A DNA stretch of 64,000 nt from Ensifer adhaerens (GCA_900215285.1 OCMG01000004.1:1844001-1908000); one strand, 5' to 3'. Counted from the first letter of the stretch, positions 9,046 to 20,263 are shown. A program made the numbers and translations. Notes: generated from the letters alone by a model not told the origin.

Positions 9046-10983
9046 ATGTCGTTCCTTGAAAACGCCTCCATCAAGACGAAGGTTCTGTCCATCGTCATCC
9101 CGCTTTGCGTTGTCGGCTTGGGAGCTTCGGCCTTCATGGCCATGTCCTATTCAAACGCTGATACCAGATATTCGCGGTTTATCGGTTCAGATGGTCTCGC
9201 CGCCACATATGCCGCGCGTGCGACGACGTCGATGATGACCATTCCATACAGCGCCTATCAGCTGACGGTATATAGTGAGAGTGATCCCGCTCATAAGAAG
9301 ATCAAGGAAACCTACGAGCAGAGCAAGGCAGACCTTTTCAGCCGCTTGTCCAAGGTTGCCGAACTGTCACCGGAAAATGCAAAGGTGATTGCAGATATTC
9401 GCGTCAAAGCAGAGAAAATCGTCGCCAACATCGACAAGGCCATGGACGTTGACGCCGCGGGCGACCCCGTAGCGGCCGCAAAGATGCTCGCTCAGATCGA
9501 CCCGGTTATTGAAGACTGGCGTACTGAACTGCGCGTCTACAACAATGCGCAGCAACAAAAGTTGTTCGACAGCAGCAAGCAGCTCAGCCGCGATGCGAGA
9601 TGGACGATCCTCACGATCCTTGTTGGCGTCGCCGGAGCCTTCCTTGCTGGCATCTTGCTGTCGCTGTACATCGCCACGCGCGGGATCACTGGGCCGATCA
9701 GCCGCCTTGGTGCGCGCATGGTGTCTCTGGCGTCCGGCGATACGGCGTCGAAGATCGACGGGCTGGAACGCAAGGACGAAGTGGGGGCGATGGCGAAGGC
9801 GGTTCTCGTGTTCCAGGAAAACGCGCTCGAGCGCATCCGTCTCGAACAGGAAACCGAAGCCAATCGCTCGATGAGCGAGAAGGAGCGTATCGAGCGCGAG
9901 AAGCAGAAGGCCAAGGAAGCGGCCGACGTGCAGTTCGCCGTCGACAATCTGGCCGCGGCGCTTGCCAAGCTCTCGGATGGGGATGTGTCCTATCGCATCA
10001 ACGAGCCTTTCGTGGCTGCGCTTGACGCAGTTCGCCAGGACTTCAACAACTCTGCCGACAAGCTGCAGGCGGCCCTTCGCTCGGTCTCCGAAAACGCGCG
10101 TGGCATCGATGCCGGCTCGAGCGAGATCAAGGCTGCGGCCGACGATCTGGCCAAGCGCACCGAGCAGCAGGCCGCAGCGGTCGAAGAAACCGCTGCCGCG
10201 CTGGAAGAGATCACCACGACGGTTCGCGACAGCACGCGCCGCGCCCAGGAGGCCGGCCAGTTGGTCAGCCGCGCCAAGGCGGGTGCCGAACAGTCGGGCC
10301 AGGTCGTCAGTCAGGCGGTTCTGGCCATGGAGATGATCTCGAAATCGGCCAATGAAATCTCCAGCATCATCGGCGTGATCGACGAGATCGCCTTCCAGAC
10401 CAACCTTCTGGCGCTCAACGCTGGTGTGGAAGCCGCCCGCGCTGGCGATGCCGGCAAGGGCTTTGCGGTCGTCGCTCAGGAGGTGCGTGAACTCGCCCAG
10501 CGCTCGGCCACGGCTGCGAAGGAAATCAAGGCGCTGATCAACACGTCGAACACGCAGGTCGAGCAGGGCGTGAAGCTTGTCGGCGAGACGGGCAAGGCGC
10601 TGGAAACGATCGTTGCGGAAGTGCAGGAGATCAACCGTCACGTTCTGGCGATCGTGGAATCGGCGCAGGAGCAGGCGTCTGGTCTGGCGCAGATCAATAC
10701 GGCGGTGAACCAGATGGACCAGGACACGCAGAAGAACGCGGCGATGGTGGAAGAATCCACTGCCGCCAGCCACAGCCTCGCCTCGGAAGTCGTGTCGCTC
10801 AACCGTCTGCTTTCGCAGTTCAAGCTGGCCGAGGGTGGCATGGCGGCCCATGCGCCGGTGCGCAGTGCGGTTCCGTCCGACCGTCCGGCCGCCTCGCCGG
10901 TCAGGGCGCTTGGCCGCAAGATCGCATCCGCCTTCTCCGGCAATGCCGCAGTCGATACCAGGGGCGACTGGCAGGAGTTTTGA
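9046..10983 (+). CDS. Transmembrane methyl-accepting chemotaxis protein
   Basis: A 645-residue chemoreceptor. Transmembrane helix 1 is at about residues 12-34 and helix 2 at about 186-208; the roughly 150-residue periplasmic part between them is helical, resembling a four-helix-bundle sensor. HAMP follows TM2, with a second HAMP-like unit at about 290-345. The signalling tip is near residue 446 ([20 protein letters not shown]). The protein ends in GDWQEF, a C-terminal aromatic pentapeptide of the xWxxF kind that tethers CheR/CheB in other bacteria. No che genes lie nearby, so it must signal to a distant cluster. The ligand is unknown. Confidence 0.93.
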   Translation: MSFLENASIKTKVLSIVIPLCVVGLGASAFMAMSYSNADTRYSRFIGSDGLAATYAARATTSMMTIPYSAYQLTVYSESDPAHKKIKETYEQSKADLFSRLSKVAELSPENAKVIADIRVKAEKIVANIDKAMDVDAAGDPVAAAKMLAQIDPVIEDWRTELRVYNNAQQQKLFDSSKQLSRDARWTILTILVGVAGAFLAGILLSLYIATRGITGPISRLGARMVSLASGDTASKIDGLERKDEVGAMAKAVLVFQENALERIRLEQETEANRSMSEKERIEREKQKAKEAADVQFAVDNLAAALAKLSDGDVSYRINEPFVAALDAVRQDFNNSADKLQAALRSVSENARGIDAGSSEIKAAADDLAKRTEQQAAAVEETAAALEEITTTVRDSTRRAQEAGQLVSRAKAGAEQSGQVVSQAVLAMEMISKSANEISSIIGVIDEIAFQTNLLALNAGVEAARAGDAGKGFAVVAQEVRELAQRSATAAKEIKALINTSNTQVEQGVKLVGETGKALETIVAEVQEINRHVLAIVESAQEQASGLAQINTAVNQMDQDTQKNAAMVEESTAASHSLASEVVSLNRLLSQFKLAEGGMAAHAPVRSAVPSDRPAASPVRALGRKIASAFSGNAAVDTRGDWQEF

Positions 10984-11037
10984 TTGCGTCTCCAGCCATA
11001 AGGGGCGGCCGTCTTGACGGCTGTCCCGACATAAAGA

Positions 11038-11072
11038 AGCGCCGGCAGAGCGATCTGTCGGCGCTTTCTGAT
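11038..11072. terminator. Bidirectional terminator between convergent genes
   Basis: AGCGCCGGCAGA at 11038-11049 pairs with TCTGTCGGCGCT at 11054-11065 (one G-T pair) around GCGA. T-rich tracts follow in both directions. It sits between the ends of the chemoreceptor and helicase genes. Confidence 0.75.
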
Positions 11073-11112
11073 TCAGGGCAGCGATCTCACGCTGCCGGGC
11101 GCCTTGAACCGG

Positions 11113-12552
11113 TCAGCCCTGGGCTGCGCGGGTATAGCCGCCGGGCTTGCCGCCACGGGGGCCGCCGCGCTTCTGGCCGGGACGGTCGTTGCGGTTGCGA
11201 TCGCCGTTCGGACGGCCGGCCTGATGATGGCCGTTGTTGCCCTGCTTACGTTCGCCAGCCTGAGCCTCGGAATGCGGGCGGCGGGCTGGACGTGCTGTCT
11301 GCTCGCCGCGGGCTTCTGCGCCTTCGCCACCCTGCTGCGGGCGGCCCTGGCCCTTGCGGTGCGGTTTGCGGGCCGGGCGTGCAGCGCCGCGCGAGGGCTG
11401 GTTGCCGCCGCGCGTGTCGGCCGGCGGCTCGCCGCTAGCAACGGTGAGCGCCACCTTGGTCAGCTTTTCGATGTCGCGAAGCATCTTGATTTCGTCCGGT
11501 GCGCAGAAGGCGATCGCGATGCCGTCCTTGCCGGCGCGGGCTGTGCGGCCGATGCGGTGGACATAGGATTCCGCGACTGTCGGAAGGTCGTAGTTGTAGA
11601 CATGCGTGACACCAGGAATATCGATGCCGCGTGCTGCGACGTCGGTGGCCACGAGAACCCGCATTTCACCATCGCGGAAGGCCTTCAGAGCGCGCTCGCG
11701 CTGGCTCTGGCTCTTGTTGCCGTGAATGGAGGCTGCCGCAAAGCCGATGTTTTCCAGATGCTTGGACAGCTTTTCGGCGCTGTGCTTCGTCTTCAGGAAG
11801 ACCATGGCGCGGCCGTCCGGATTGTCGGTCAGCGACTGGCGCAGAAGCTGCGTCTTCTGGTCCTTGCCGGTGACGTGATGGACGAACTGTTCGATCTTGT
11901 CGGCGGTCTTGCCGGGGGCAGCCGCTTCGACACGGACCGGGTCCGTCAGGTATTCCTGGGCGAGTTCTTCGATCTGCTTCGGCATGGTGGCCGAGAAGAG
12001 CAGGGTCTGGCGGCGCTTCGGAACCATCTTCGAAATGCGGCGCAGGTCGTGGATGAAGCCGAGGTCGAGCATCTGGTCGGCCTCATCGAGCACGAGGTAG
12101 CGAACGGCCGTCAGGTTGACGTCGTTGCGCTTGCACAGGTCGAGAAGGCGGCCGGGGGTCGCGACGAGAATGTCGGTTCCACGGGCCAGAAGCTGGGCCT
12201 GCTTGTGGATCGACGCGCCACCGACGACCAGCGCGATGCGCAGCTTGGTGTCCTTGAGGAAGGCGCGCAGGTTACCGGTGATCTGGTTGACCAGTTCGCG
12301 GGTCGGGGCGAGGATGAGCGTGCGCACGGCCTTGGGCTCGGGGCGCTGGTTGTCGTTCAGCAGGTGCTCGATGATCGGCAGGCCGAAGGCGGCCGTCTTG
12401 CCGGTGCCGGTCTGGGCGAGACCGATGATGTCGCGGCGCTCCAGAACCAGCGGGATCGCCTTCACCTGGATCGGGGTCGGCGTGGTGAACTCCATGCCCT
12501 CCAGTGTGCGCAATGTGCCGGCGGAGAGACCGAGGTCGGAAAATTTAGTCAA
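11113..12552 (-). CDS. DEAD-box RNA helicase
   Basis: About 479 residues of the RhlE/DeaD type, an ATP-dependent RNA unwinding enzyme. Visible motifs in order: Q motif (PTPIQ), AQTGTGKT, PTRELVNQI, TPGRLLD, LDEADQMLDLGF, FSATM and HRIGRTARAGK. After about residue 365 comes a long basic tail rich in Arg, Gly, Gln and Pro, probably RNA-binding. The open frame extends to 12630, but the TTG at 12552 has AAAGG nine bases upstream and gives the expected N terminus MTKFSDLGLS; I choose it. A 398-base untranslated upstream region is compatible with the cold-responsive leaders of such genes, which is inference. Confidence 0.93.
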   Translation of the reverse strand: MTKFSDLGLSAGTLRTLEGMEFTTPTPIQVKAIPLVLERRDIIGLAQTGTGKTAAFGLPIIEHLLNDNQRPEPKAVRTLILAPTRELVNQITGNLRAFLKDTKLRIALVVGGASIHKQAQLLARGTDILVATPGRLLDLCKRNDVNLTAVRYLVLDEADQMLDLGFIHDLRRISKMVPKRRQTLLFSATMPKQIEELAQEYLTDPVRVEAAAPGKTADKIEQFVHHVTGKDQKTQLLRQSLTDNPDGRAMVFLKTKHSAEKLSKHLENIGFAAASIHGNKSQSQRERALKAFRDGEMRVLVATDVAARGIDIPGVTHVYNYDLPTVAESYVHRIGRTARAGKDGIAIAFCAPDEIKMLRDIEKLTKVALTVASGEPPADTRGGNQPSRGAARPARKPHRKGQGRPQQGGEGAEARGEQTARPARRPHSEAQAGERKQGNNGHHQAGRPNGDRNRNDRPGQKRGGPRGGKPGGYTRAAQG

Positions 12553-12950
12553 GGTATTCAGCCTTTCGGGGACGCAAAACGCCGATTGCCCGCAGCGCCA
12601 TGACCGGACTGCGGTTGTCGTTCGCGTCAAGAACCCCGCGTGAATTGGGAACTTGTGGGTTAAGTTATTTTGCTTTCAGCGCCGCCGGCGTGGAATCCGG
12701 CATCAATGCAACGCGCTTTTCCTTCTGTTGCTCTGGCAGATCCTTGTCTTGCCAGCTGTCGCAACGGCCAGCTCACGCGGCGGCCGGAAGGGGAAAGCTG
12801 GTTGCTTGTCTTATGAATGGGCTCGGATGTCAAGCGTTTCGGGAAGATTACGCTGCGCTGCAGCAAGAGATGTGGCAGGGATGACGCATCGGCAGAGCTA
12901 TTGGCGATGGTTAACCAATTCTTTAACGCTCCGTGCGCCTAATTAACGCA
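12553..12950. other. Intergenic region between helicase and hybrid kinase
   Basis: A 398-base divergent gap. A degenerate TTAA-N8-TTAA element (12911-12926) lies about 25-40 bases before the kinase start; the spacing is one base longer than a CtrA full site, though it contains the half-site TTAACCAA. Short frames here lack coding character and ribosome-binding sites. Confidence 0.45.
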
Positions 12951-15900
12951 ATGAAAGTGCAACAAGATTCGGGAGACGATCTGGTGGAGCGAGGCGTGGA
13001 TTTGCTCGCGATGGCATGCCGCCGACTGGCACGCACTCGCGTACCCGCCTGCATCAAGGATTCCGAGTTGCGCTATGTGGCTGTCAGCCATGCCTTCGCT
13101 AGCCTGCATCACATGGAACCCCAGGATTTCATCGGCTTGACGGACGCGGACCTGGCCAATGTCCGACCAAGCGGCCTGCGCGATGAAATGGAGCGCAAGG
13201 CTGCCATCTTTGGAAACGAAGCCGATCTCGTACTTCCCGTCGGCAGGGCCAGCCGGCCACAGCGCCTGAAGATCGAACAATTCGTCAGCGAGACCGGCGA
13301 TATCTTCATCTACGAGCATCTTGAGCCCGCCCCTCCGGCGGTGGCCGTGCCGCCGGCGGCATGGTGGGATGTCTCGGAACCGGCAATCCCACCGGGAGAG
13401 ACGGAGCCGCGGGTTGAGACGTCTTCGGACGCTGCCTTTCTCTCCGTTCTGAAGGATGCGCTTTCTCATCTCGATGCGGGCATTCTGATCATCGATCCGC
13501 AAGACCGTGTGGCCTTTGTCAACGAGAAGATGGAACAGATCTATCGGCCCTATATGGGGTCGATCCGCGACGGCGAACCGGTCGCTGACATTCTGATGCG
13601 CGGCATCCAGCGCGGGCTCAACGACGATATCGACACCTCCGATCCGGACGCCTGCGAGCGAAGACTGAAGGAGCGCCTGGAGGCCTTTCGCCAACCCTAT
13701 TACGAGAGCACCTATCGGTTGGGAACGGGTCGATGGATCCGGCTCATCAACCGGCGTCTCGACAACGGCTATGTCGTCGGGCTGCGCCTCGATATCACTG
13801 ACAGCCATGAGCGCGAGGCGCTGCTGATCAGGCAACGGGATGAGGTCAGCCTCTACAAGGCGATCCTCGATGCCCTGCCGGTCCCGGTCTTCGTGCGCGA
13901 CGAAAACCATATCATGATCTACGCAAACGCGGTTGAACGGACACTTCTGGACAGCCGGGAGCTTTCCGCGATCGGCGGCGACGAGCGCACCGTCTTCGGC
14001 GACGCGGCGGATAGCTATATCGAGGAGAACGACAGGGTTCTGCTGACAGGTGAGGTCTCGGTGCGCGAGACGGTCATGCAGCATCGGGCGGACCAGGGCG
14101 CCCACATCCTGTCGCGCATCAGCCGCGCCACGCTGCCTGACGGCAAGCCCTATATCGTCGGTTCGCTGCTGGACATGACGCCGCTGAGAGAACGGGAACT
14201 TGAGCTCGAACAGGCCCGCAACCAGGCGGAGGCCGCCTGGCAGCAGCTTTCCGATATCATGAACAGCATCGACACCGGTCTCATCGTGATCCGTCAGGAC
14301 GATCTGATCGTCGAGCTTGCCAATGAGAATGTGCTGCGCAAGTGGCAGAATACGAGCCTGGAGGGGCTGGCCGGCTTCAGCTTCCTCGACATGATGGCGC
14401 ATAGTGTCCGCAGCGGCCTCTTCGACCTGACGAAGGAAGAGCTTGAGCAGGCTCAGAGGAAATGGCGCGACCAGCTGCAATCGGGCGAGCTGCCCATGCG
14501 CGAGTTCACGACGGTTGCCGGCGAAACCTATATTATCCAGGGACACGAGATCGCCGGAAGGCGACTGGTGCTCACCTACAACGACATTACCGCGCTGCGT
14601 CGGCAGGACCGTGAGATCGACGAGGCGCGCGCCAAGCTGGCGGAAACGGGTGCCCTGATGGAAAAGGCGCTGGTGACGATGTCCCAGGGCCTCATAATGA
14701 TCTCGTCGACCGGCGACATCCTGATGTGCAACAGCACGATCGAGCGCCTGCTGGAATTGCCGTCGGGGATGGTGCGTGTCGGCGGGCGGTGGGAGATTGT
14801 GTTTGCGCATTGCGCGGAACGCGGCGACTTCGGGCCTGATCCGATGACGTTCCTCCAGGGGCTGCATGAGAAGGCGATGAACCGCGTGCCGCATGAGGTC
14901 AGCTTCTGCGTCGAGGGTTCACGCTGGATTCGCCTTGAAATCAAGCCGACCGAGGACGGGGGCACGATCGGGCTTCTGACGGATGTTACCGAGCTGCGGG
15001 GGCGCCAGGAGGAGCTTGAGCGCCTGCTGCGCCGCGCCGCCAAGGCTGACCAGGCCAAATCCGACTTTCTGGCAACGGTCAGCCACGAGTTCCGGACCCC
15101 TATGAACGGGGTTCTCAGCATGGCCGAACTGTTGTCGCGCTCAGACCTCGACACGCGGCAGAAGACCTATGTGAATGCCATCAGCAAGTCGGCCAAGTCG
15201 CTGATGACGGTCATCAACGACATCCTCGAATTCTCCAAGCTTGACTCCGGACACTTGGAACTGCACCCGGTCTATTTCAATCCGCTGGAGGCGGTCGATG
15301 ACACGGCAACGATCCTGGCTGCAAAGGCTGAGGAGAAGAGCCTGACCATCGTGGTGTCTCCGACAATCGATATCCCGAAACGGGTTTTCGGTGATCCGTT
15401 GCGGTTCCGACAGATCGTCTTCAATCTCGTGTCCAATGCCATCCGGTTCACTGATCGCGGTCATGTGGAGGTTCGTCTCTCGGCAGGCCCGCGCGTGGAC
15501 GGCAAGCGGGTTCTGACCATCGAGGTCGAGGACACGGGCTGCGGAATTGCTCCCGAACATCAAAGCAGGATTTTCGAGGCGTCCGTCCGCTCTGGCGCGG
15601 TGCGCACCGGACATGCGGAGGGTCTGGGGATCGGTCTTCCCACCAATGTGGGTCTGGTCAAGCTCTTCGGCGGGTCGATCGAACTGGAGAGCGAAGTCGG
15701 GGAGGGGAGCACGTTTCGGGTGGCGCTTCCATTTGACTGCGCCGAAGTGCGCAGCGAAGATGAGGAGATCTTGCCTGCTGTCGGCGCACGCGTGCTCATC
15801 GTCGATGAGATTGCGGTGTCTCGTGAGTCGATCGGAGCCCTGCTGTCGGCCTGGCAGTTTGACGCCACAGGCGTCGAAAGCGTCGATGAGGCGTGGGCTG

Positions 15901-16655
15901 TCCTTGAGGCTGCCGATGGTCTTGGACTGAACATCGACATTCTCGTCGTCAGCAGCACACTTGAGCGGCGGGGTGCGCGCGTGCTGGTCAACAGGCTTTA
16001 TGAGGATCCGCGTTTTGCCGCAACATCCGTCGTCCTGGTGACGCCCGTGCTTTCCAATGGGCTGCAGGGGGCAGCGGAAATTGCCGCCGAGGCACAGCTC
16101 CAGAGGCCGGTGAGGAGTTCGCTTCTTCTCGGCACGCTGTGCGATGTCCTCGCCGCGCAGCGGCGGCTTGGCAAGCCGGGACTGAGAGCGCCTGCCGAGG
16201 CCGCGCCCGAGATCGAGGACATTCGAGAGCCGCAGAGGATCGACGTCCTGGTGGCGGAAGACAATGAAGTCAGCGCCCTGGCTTGCGAACAGATCCTGAC
16301 CGGGCTCGGTCTGCGCTTCCGGATCGCGCGCGACGGAGAGGAAGCCGTGCGCTTCTGGCAACGCTACACGCCGGAAATCGTCATCATGGACATCATGATG
16401 CCGCGCATGAACGGCTACGAAGCCACTGCAGCAATCCGCGCGGCAGAGATGAAAGACGGCTTGCGGCGCACGCCGATCATCGCCATCACGGCCAGTACGC
16501 TGGAGCACGATCGCCACGCCTGCCTTGACGCGGACATGGATGATTATCTGCCCAAGCCCTTCAGCCCGGACCTGCTGGCCGCAAAGATCGACATCTGGAG
16601 TTCGCTGGTCGCCGGCGAGGCAAAGATCACCGACGATTTCATCCGATCAGCATGA
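12951..16655 (+). CDS. Five-PAS hybrid sensor histidine kinase / response regulator
   Basis: A 1234-residue cytoplasmic-looking protein without clear transmembrane helices. Five PAS-like units can be traced at about residues 15-110, 165-275, 300-410, 430-545 and 565-675. The H-box [10 protein letters not shown] places the phosphoacceptor His at about residue 712; the ATPase has [10 protein letters not shown] (N box), EDTGCGI (G1) and GLGIGLP (G2). Two receiver-like domains follow. In the first (about 945-1065) the phosphoacceptor position is not Asp ([10 protein letters not shown]), so it is probably a pseudo-receiver. The second has EDNEVS and the Asp at about residue 1147 in [16 protein letters not shown]. 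The GTG at 12933 is an alternative start. Its stop overlaps that of adenine deaminase tail to tail by 17 bases. Confidence 0.92.
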   Translation: MKVQQDSGDDLVERGVDLLAMACRRLARTRVPACIKDSELRYVAVSHAFASLHHMEPQDFIGLTDADLANVRPSGLRDEMERKAAIFGNEADLVLPVGRASRPQRLKIEQFVSETGDIFIYEHLEPAPPAVAVPPAAWWDVSEPAIPPGETEPRVETSSDAAFLSVLKDALSHLDAGILIIDPQDRVAFVNEKMEQIYRPYMGSIRDGEPVADILMRGIQRGLNDDIDTSDPDACERRLKERLEAFRQPYYESTYRLGTGRWIRLINRRLDNGYVVGLRLDITDSHEREALLIRQRDEVSLYKAILDALPVPVFVRDENHIMIYANAVERTLLDSRELSAIGGDERTVFGDAADSYIEENDRVLLTGEVSVRETVMQHRADQGAHILSRISRATLPDGKPYIVGSLLDMTPLRERELELEQARNQAEAAWQQLSDIMNSIDTGLIVIRQDDLIVELANENVLRKWQNTSLEGLAGFSFLDMMAHSVRSGLFDLTKEELEQAQRKWRDQLQSGELPMREFTTVAGETYIIQGHEIAGRRLVLTYNDITALRRQDREIDEARAKLAETGALMEKALVTMSQGLIMISSTGDILMCNSTIERLLELPSGMVRVGGRWEIVFAHCAERGDFGPDPMTFLQGLHEKAMNRVPHEVSFCVEGSRWIRLEIKPTEDGGTIGLLTDVTELRGRQEELERLLRRAAKADQAKSDFLATVSHEFRTPMNGVLSMAELLSRSDLDTRQKTYVNAISKSAKSLMTVINDILEFSKLDSGHLELHPVYFNPLEAVDDTATILAAKAEEKSLTIVVSPTIDIPKRVFGDPLRFRQIVFNLVSNAIRFTDRGHVEVRLSAGPRVDGKRVLTIEVEDTGCGIAPEHQSRIFEASVRSGAVRTGHAEGLGIGLPTNVGLVKLFGGSIELESEVGEGSTFRVALPFDCAEVRSEDEEILPAVGARVLIVDEIAVSRESIGALLSAWQFDATGVESVDEAWAVLEAADGLGLNIDILVVSSTLERRGARVLVNRLYEDPRFAATSVVLVTPVLSNGLQGAAEIAAEAQLQRPVRSSLLLGTLCDVLAAQRRLGKPGLRAPAEAAPEIEDIREPQRIDVLVAEDNEVSALACEQILTGLGLRFRIARDGEEAVRFWQRYTPEIVIMDIMMPRMNGYEATAAIRAAEMKDGLRRTPIIAITASTLEHDRHACLDADMDDYLPKPFSPDLLAAKIDIWSSLVAGEAKITDDFIRSA

Positions 16656-18345
16656 ACTTGTCGACATCGACAAGCCCGCGATCCGAAATTTTCAGGTGCG
16701 GGATTACCGGCAGCGGCAGGAAGGCGAGCTGGAGGAAGGGCTCTTCCAGCGTCGCGCCCAGCGCAAAGGCGGCCTGGCGCAGGTCGTGCAGCGTGTCACG
16801 CACCACCTCATAGGGTTCGAGGCTCATGAGGCCTGCAACGGGAAGCGCGATCTCGCCCGTGACCCTGCCATCCGCAACGACGACAAAGCCACCATTGATG
16901 TCCGAGAGCCTGTTGGCCGCAATCGCCATGTCCTCGTCGTTGGCGCCGACCACGCAGATATTGTGGCTGTCATGGCCGACGGTGGAGGCGATCGCTCCCT
17001 TCTTCAGGCCGAAGCCCTGTACGAAACCGTTGGCGTGATTGCCGTTCTTGCCGTGGCGCTCGATGACGGCGACCTTGAGAATGTCGCGTTCGAAATCGAC
17101 CGTAGTCTGGTTGCCGTCGACGGGCAGGCGGAAGCGGCGATGTTCGGTGATGATCTTCCCGGGCATTACACCGATCACCGAGACCTCGCCGTTGCTGGCC
17201 GGAATGCTGAAATCGGCGGCTCTCACCGTGCGAGCCCTGACGCTGGTCAATCCGACCGGGGCAACCGGCCTGCGGGTTTCGAACAGGGCGGCGGTGACTT
17301 CGCGGCCGCCGGAAAAGACCTTTTCGGCCTTGCAGCTTTCGAGGCTGTCAACGACCACGAGGTCGGCGCGCCAGCCGGGGGCGACAAGGCCGCGGTCGCG
17401 CAGCCCGAAGGCCCGGGCGGCGGAAATGGAAGCGGCGCGATAGACCGCCAGCGGCTCGACGCCGTGGGCAATCGCTGTCCGGATCAGATAATCGAGATGG
17501 CCCTGTTCGGCGATGTCGAGAGGGTTGCGGTCGTCTGTGCAGAGCGCCAGATAGGGCGACAGCCGCTCGGTCAGGAGCGGCATGAGGGCGTGAAGATCCT
17601 TCGACACCGAACCCTCGCGGACGAGGATATGCATGCCCTTGCGGATCTTCTCCATTGCCTCTTCGGCACTGGTGCATTCGTGATCCGTGCGGATGCCGGC
17701 GGAGAGATAACCGTTGAGGTCGTTGCCCGACAGAAGCGGCGCGTGGCCGTCGATATGCTGGCCCTGGAACGCTTCAAGCTTGGCCATGCAGACCGGGTCT
17801 TTGTAAACGACCCCCGGGAAGTTCATGAATTCGGCAAGCCCGATCACCTTCGGGTGGTGGCGATAGGGCAGGAGTTTTTCGATCGGCAGATCGGCACCGG
17901 CGGTTTCCAGATGCGTGGCCGGCACGCAGGATGAGAGCTGGACGCGGATGTCCATGATGGTTTGTTCAGCCGAGGCGAGGAAGAATTCGATGCCTTCGGT
18001 GCCGAGGACATTGGCGATCTCATGCGGGTCGCAGATCACCGTCGTCACGCCGTAGGGCAGAACGCAGCGATCGAATTCGTGCGGGGTGACGAGCGAGGAT
18101 TCGATATGCAGATGCGTGTCGATGAAGCCCGGCACGACGATCCTGCCGGCGATATCGATCTCGCGCTTGCCGCGATAGTCGCCGCAGGTGCCGACGATCG
18201 TGTCGCCGCAGACGGCGATGTCGGAGGCTACGAGTTCACCCGTCACGAGGTCGAAGAAACGGCCGTTCTTCAGTACGATGTCAGCCGGCTCGCGCCCCGT
18301 TCCCTGATCGATCCGCCGTTCGAGTTCGCTCATACGTGCACCCAT
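16639..18345 (-). CDS. ade: Adenine deaminase
   Basis: A 568-residue amidohydrolase-superfamily enzyme that converts adenine to hypoxanthine and ammonia in purine salvage. Metal-binding motifs are visible: THLHIES early, then CDPHEIANV, and HECTSAEEA in the middle. The C-terminal Ade domain carries [30 protein letters not shown] and [19 protein letters not shown], which are diagnostic. Length is normal for the family. The start at 18345 may instead be the ATG at 18333 (MSELERR). The last 17 bases overlap the end of the hybrid kinase gene on the other strand. Confidence 0.95.
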   Translation of the reverse strand: MGARMSELERRIDQGTGREPADIVLKNGRFFDLVTGELVASDIAVCGDTIVGTCGDYRGKREIDIAGRIVVPGFIDTHLHIESSLVTPHEFDRCVLPYGVTTVICDPHEIANVLGTEGIEFFLASAEQTIMDIRVQLSSCVPATHLETAGADLPIEKLLPYRHHPKVIGLAEFMNFPGVVYKDPVCMAKLEAFQGQHIDGHAPLLSGNDLNGYLSAGIRTDHECTSAEEAMEKIRKGMHILVREGSVSKDLHALMPLLTERLSPYLALCTDDRNPLDIAEQGHLDYLIRTAIAHGVEPLAVYRAASISAARAFGLRDRGLVAPGWRADLVVVDSLESCKAEKVFSGGREVTAALFETRRPVAPVGLTSVRARTVRAADFSIPASNGEVSVIGVMPGKIITEHRRFRLPVDGNQTTVDFERDILKVAVIERHGKNGNHANGFVQGFGLKKGAIASTVGHDSHNICVVGANDEDMAIAANRLSDINGGFVVVADGRVTGEIALPVAGLMSLEPYEVVRDTLHDLRQAAFALGATLEEPFLQLAFLPLPVIPHLKISDRGLVDVDKFMLIG

Positions 18346-18409
18346 ATCCTGTTGTCTTTTCGCGATTAAATCAGACTCTCGGCGAAAAGCACAGGGTGGA
18401 GAGCGTGTA

Positions 18410-18889
18410 TCAGCTGTTCATGGCTGCGACTGTCGCGTTGAGGATGCCGGCAAAGGAGACCCATGCCAGATAGGGCACGAAAAGCAGTGCCGAGACAGGG
18501 TCCCGTTTGCGGGTCAGCAAAATAAAAGCGATGATCGACAGCCACAGGGCGGTGATGACGGCAAAGGCGGCCCACATCATATGCAAGCCGAACCAGAGTG
18601 GCGTCCAGCTCCAGTTGAGCAGCATCTGGATGATCCAGACCTTCATGGCGGGGCCGGTCGGGTCGCGCAGGGCGGTGCGCGCGAAGGCGATGCCAATAAA
18701 GATGTAGAGCAGCGTCCACACCGGTGCGAACACCCATGGCGGCGGGTTGAACACGGGCTTGCTGAGTGATCGGTACCAGTCGTCCGGACCGATCATCATG
18801 CCAATGGCCGCGCCCACGGCCACGACGACGACAATCGCGACCGCATGGACAAGGATCGGGTGGAACTTGGACGTGGTCGCATGGGTCAT
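18410..18889 (-). CDS. tspO: TspO/MBR family tryptophan-rich sensory protein
   Basis: A 159-residue protein with five hydrophobic segments and the TspO signature: [25 protein letters not shown] split around the first loop, then [12 protein letters not shown]. TspO proteins bind porphyrins and, in Rhodobacter and Sinorhizobium, modulate pigment or stress responses. Two ATGs are adjacent; AAGGAG is better spaced for the second (18889) than the first (18892). A MarR regulator ends 80 bases upstream on the same strand and may control or be co-transcribed with it. Confidence 0.93.
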   Translation of the reverse strand: MTHATTSKFHPILVHAVAIVVVVAVGAAIGMMIGPDDWYRSLSKPVFNPPPWVFAPVWTLLYIFIGIAFARTALRDPTGPAMKVWIIQMLLNWSWTPLWFGLHMMWAAFAVITALWLSIIAFILLTRKRDPVSALLFVPYLAWVSFAGILNATVAAMNS

Positions 18890-18969
18890 CATGATCTCCT
18901 TTCTGCTTCAATACGCTTGGGAGAGACGACCGGTTCCTGCGCGCTTGAAGAAATCGCGCCCCCTCCGCG

Positions 18970-19467
18970 TCAGGGCATCAGCGTGTCGGCGATTTGTTCG
19001 ACATGGGTCTGTTGCAGGGCGAGCACGCCGTTCATGAATGCTTCGATGACCGTCAGATCGGCCTTGGCGAAATTGGCAAGCATTGCTGCTACGTCATCGG
19101 CGACGGGTCTATAGAACTTGCTCAGCGTTTCACTGGCCGGCTTCGTCATGCCGACGACGACCTTGCGCCTGTCGGCTCCGTCACGTTGGCGTTCGACAAA
19201 ACCGCGCTTTTCCAGCCGGTCGATCATTGAGGTGGCGGCAGCAGGTGTGAGGCCTGATGCCTGGGCAAGGACGCCGGCGGTTTTCGGACCGTCCATCAGG
19301 GCTCGCAGGCAACGATATTCCGCATTGATCAAGCCGAGCTTGTTGCTGATGGCCTCATCGAAGGCTTGGGTGGCGTCCTGCCACTGGGCAATCAGGTGAA
19401 GGATGCTGCCTTGAGGGCCAGTCGGGAGATCAGGGCGAAGCTCATCCGGCGAATTCGTTTCGTTCAT
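18970..19467 (-). CDS. MarR-family transcriptional regulator
   Basis: A 165-residue winged-helix regulator. The recognition region reads TAGVLAQASGLTPAAATSM followed by IDRLEKRGFVERQRDGADRR, the MarR wing with the conserved Asp/Arg pair. N- and C-terminal helices would form the dimer. Downstream on the same strand lies tspO. A palindrome at 19496-19509, 29 bases upstream of the start, is a candidate autoregulatory operator. The ligand is unknown. Confidence 0.9.
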   Translation of the reverse strand: MNETNSPDELRPDLPTGPQGSILHLIAQWQDATQAFDEAISNKLGLINAEYRCLRALMDGPKTAGVLAQASGLTPAAATSMIDRLEKRGFVERQRDGADRRKVVVGMTKPASETLSKFYRPVADDVAAMLANFAKADLTVIEAFMNGVLALQQTHVEQIADTLMP

Positions 19468-19495
19468 CTGATAATCTCGCGCTGCGAATATACAT

Positions 19496-19509
19496 TCATC
19501 ACATGATGA
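19496..19509. promoter_or_regulatory. Candidate MarR operator
   Basis: TCATCA at 19496-19501 and TGATGA at 19504-19509 form a 6+2+6 inverted repeat just upstream of the MarR start codon. Position and symmetry suit a dimeric winged-helix regulator; binding is inferred. Confidence 0.4.
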
Positions 19510-19560
19510 GGTGATTTGACCACCGAGGCAAGGTCGTTATAGCCGCGACTGTCGACGAGA

Positions 19561-20154
19561 TCATGTCGGCAGGAAATAGGTGCCGGCAATCCAGCCGATG
19601 AGGTCGAACATGGCGAAGGCGGCGAAGACCATGTGGTAGATGCGGGACTTGATGAAGCAGCCGGCGAGGGCGGCGATGATGACGACGACCTGCTGCGCGT
19701 CATAGGCATCGCCGAGGCTCGCATAATATTCGGTGCCCTTGAGCAGTGTGTCACCGATATCGGCGAGCTTGAGCAGGATGAGCAGTCCGTAGAACCAGCG
19801 GCGGCGGGAGACGAAGTAGTCGGAATAGCCCTTGTACTCGTTGATCTGGTCGGGAAAAAGCAGCGCGGATATGGCGGCGAAGAGCGCGGCATAGGTCAAC
19901 AGATAGGCGTAGATGCCGAAGTTCCAGTGCTCCATGTGACGCAGGTTGAACTCGAACCACCAGAAATGCGGGATCGAGATCAGGACATAGGCGGCCCATG
20001 TCATGTGGACGGCATCCGTCTTGTAACTCGTCGGATGCTGGATGAAGCGGGTGAGGCCGTTGATCATGCGTGCGAGGCTGAGCCCCAGGATCATGCCGAT
20101 GATCACGCGCACATGAACGAAAATCTCTGCACCGTTGGGAGGAAGCTTTTCCAT
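19561..20154 (-). CDS. Uncharacterised multi-pass membrane protein
   Basis: A 197-residue protein with about five hydrophobic segments (beginning FVHVRVIIGMILGLSLARMI, then WAAYVLISIPHFWWFEF, YLLTYAALFAAISALLF, the region around WFYGLLILLKLADI, and near the C terminus MVFAAFAMFDLIGW). I do not recognise the family. The open frame reaches 20232, but AAGG lies five bases from the ATG at 20154 (MEKLPPNG), which is taken as the start. Neighbours on the same strand, a MarR regulator and a Tad-like protein, do not explain its role. Confidence 0.75.
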   Translation of the reverse strand: MEKLPPNGAEIFVHVRVIIGMILGLSLARMINGLTRFIQHPTSYKTDAVHMTWAAYVLISIPHFWWFEFNLRHMEHWNFGIYAYLLTYAALFAAISALLFPDQINEYKGYSDYFVSRRRWFYGLLILLKLADIGDTLLKGTEYYASLGDAYDAQQVVVIIAALAGCFIKSRIYHMVFAAFAMFDLIGWIAGTYFLPT

Positions 20155-20263
20155 GTCCGCCTTACGTGTCGTTTCGGGAGCCGGCGCAAACAAATGCGCC
20201 GCGCCGGGGACACGCAGGACGGCCTGGGCCACCCTCCGTGCTTGATCCCAGTGGCTGGTGCCG

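Noticed and set aside
12660..12866. A 68-codon minus-strand frame upstream of the helicase gene
   Set aside because: More likely part of the helicase 5' untranslated region; no start signals or recognisable sequence.
12911..12926. A possible CtrA site before the hybrid kinase gene
   Set aside because: The spacing between the two TTAA blocks is eight bases, not seven, so only a half-site remains.
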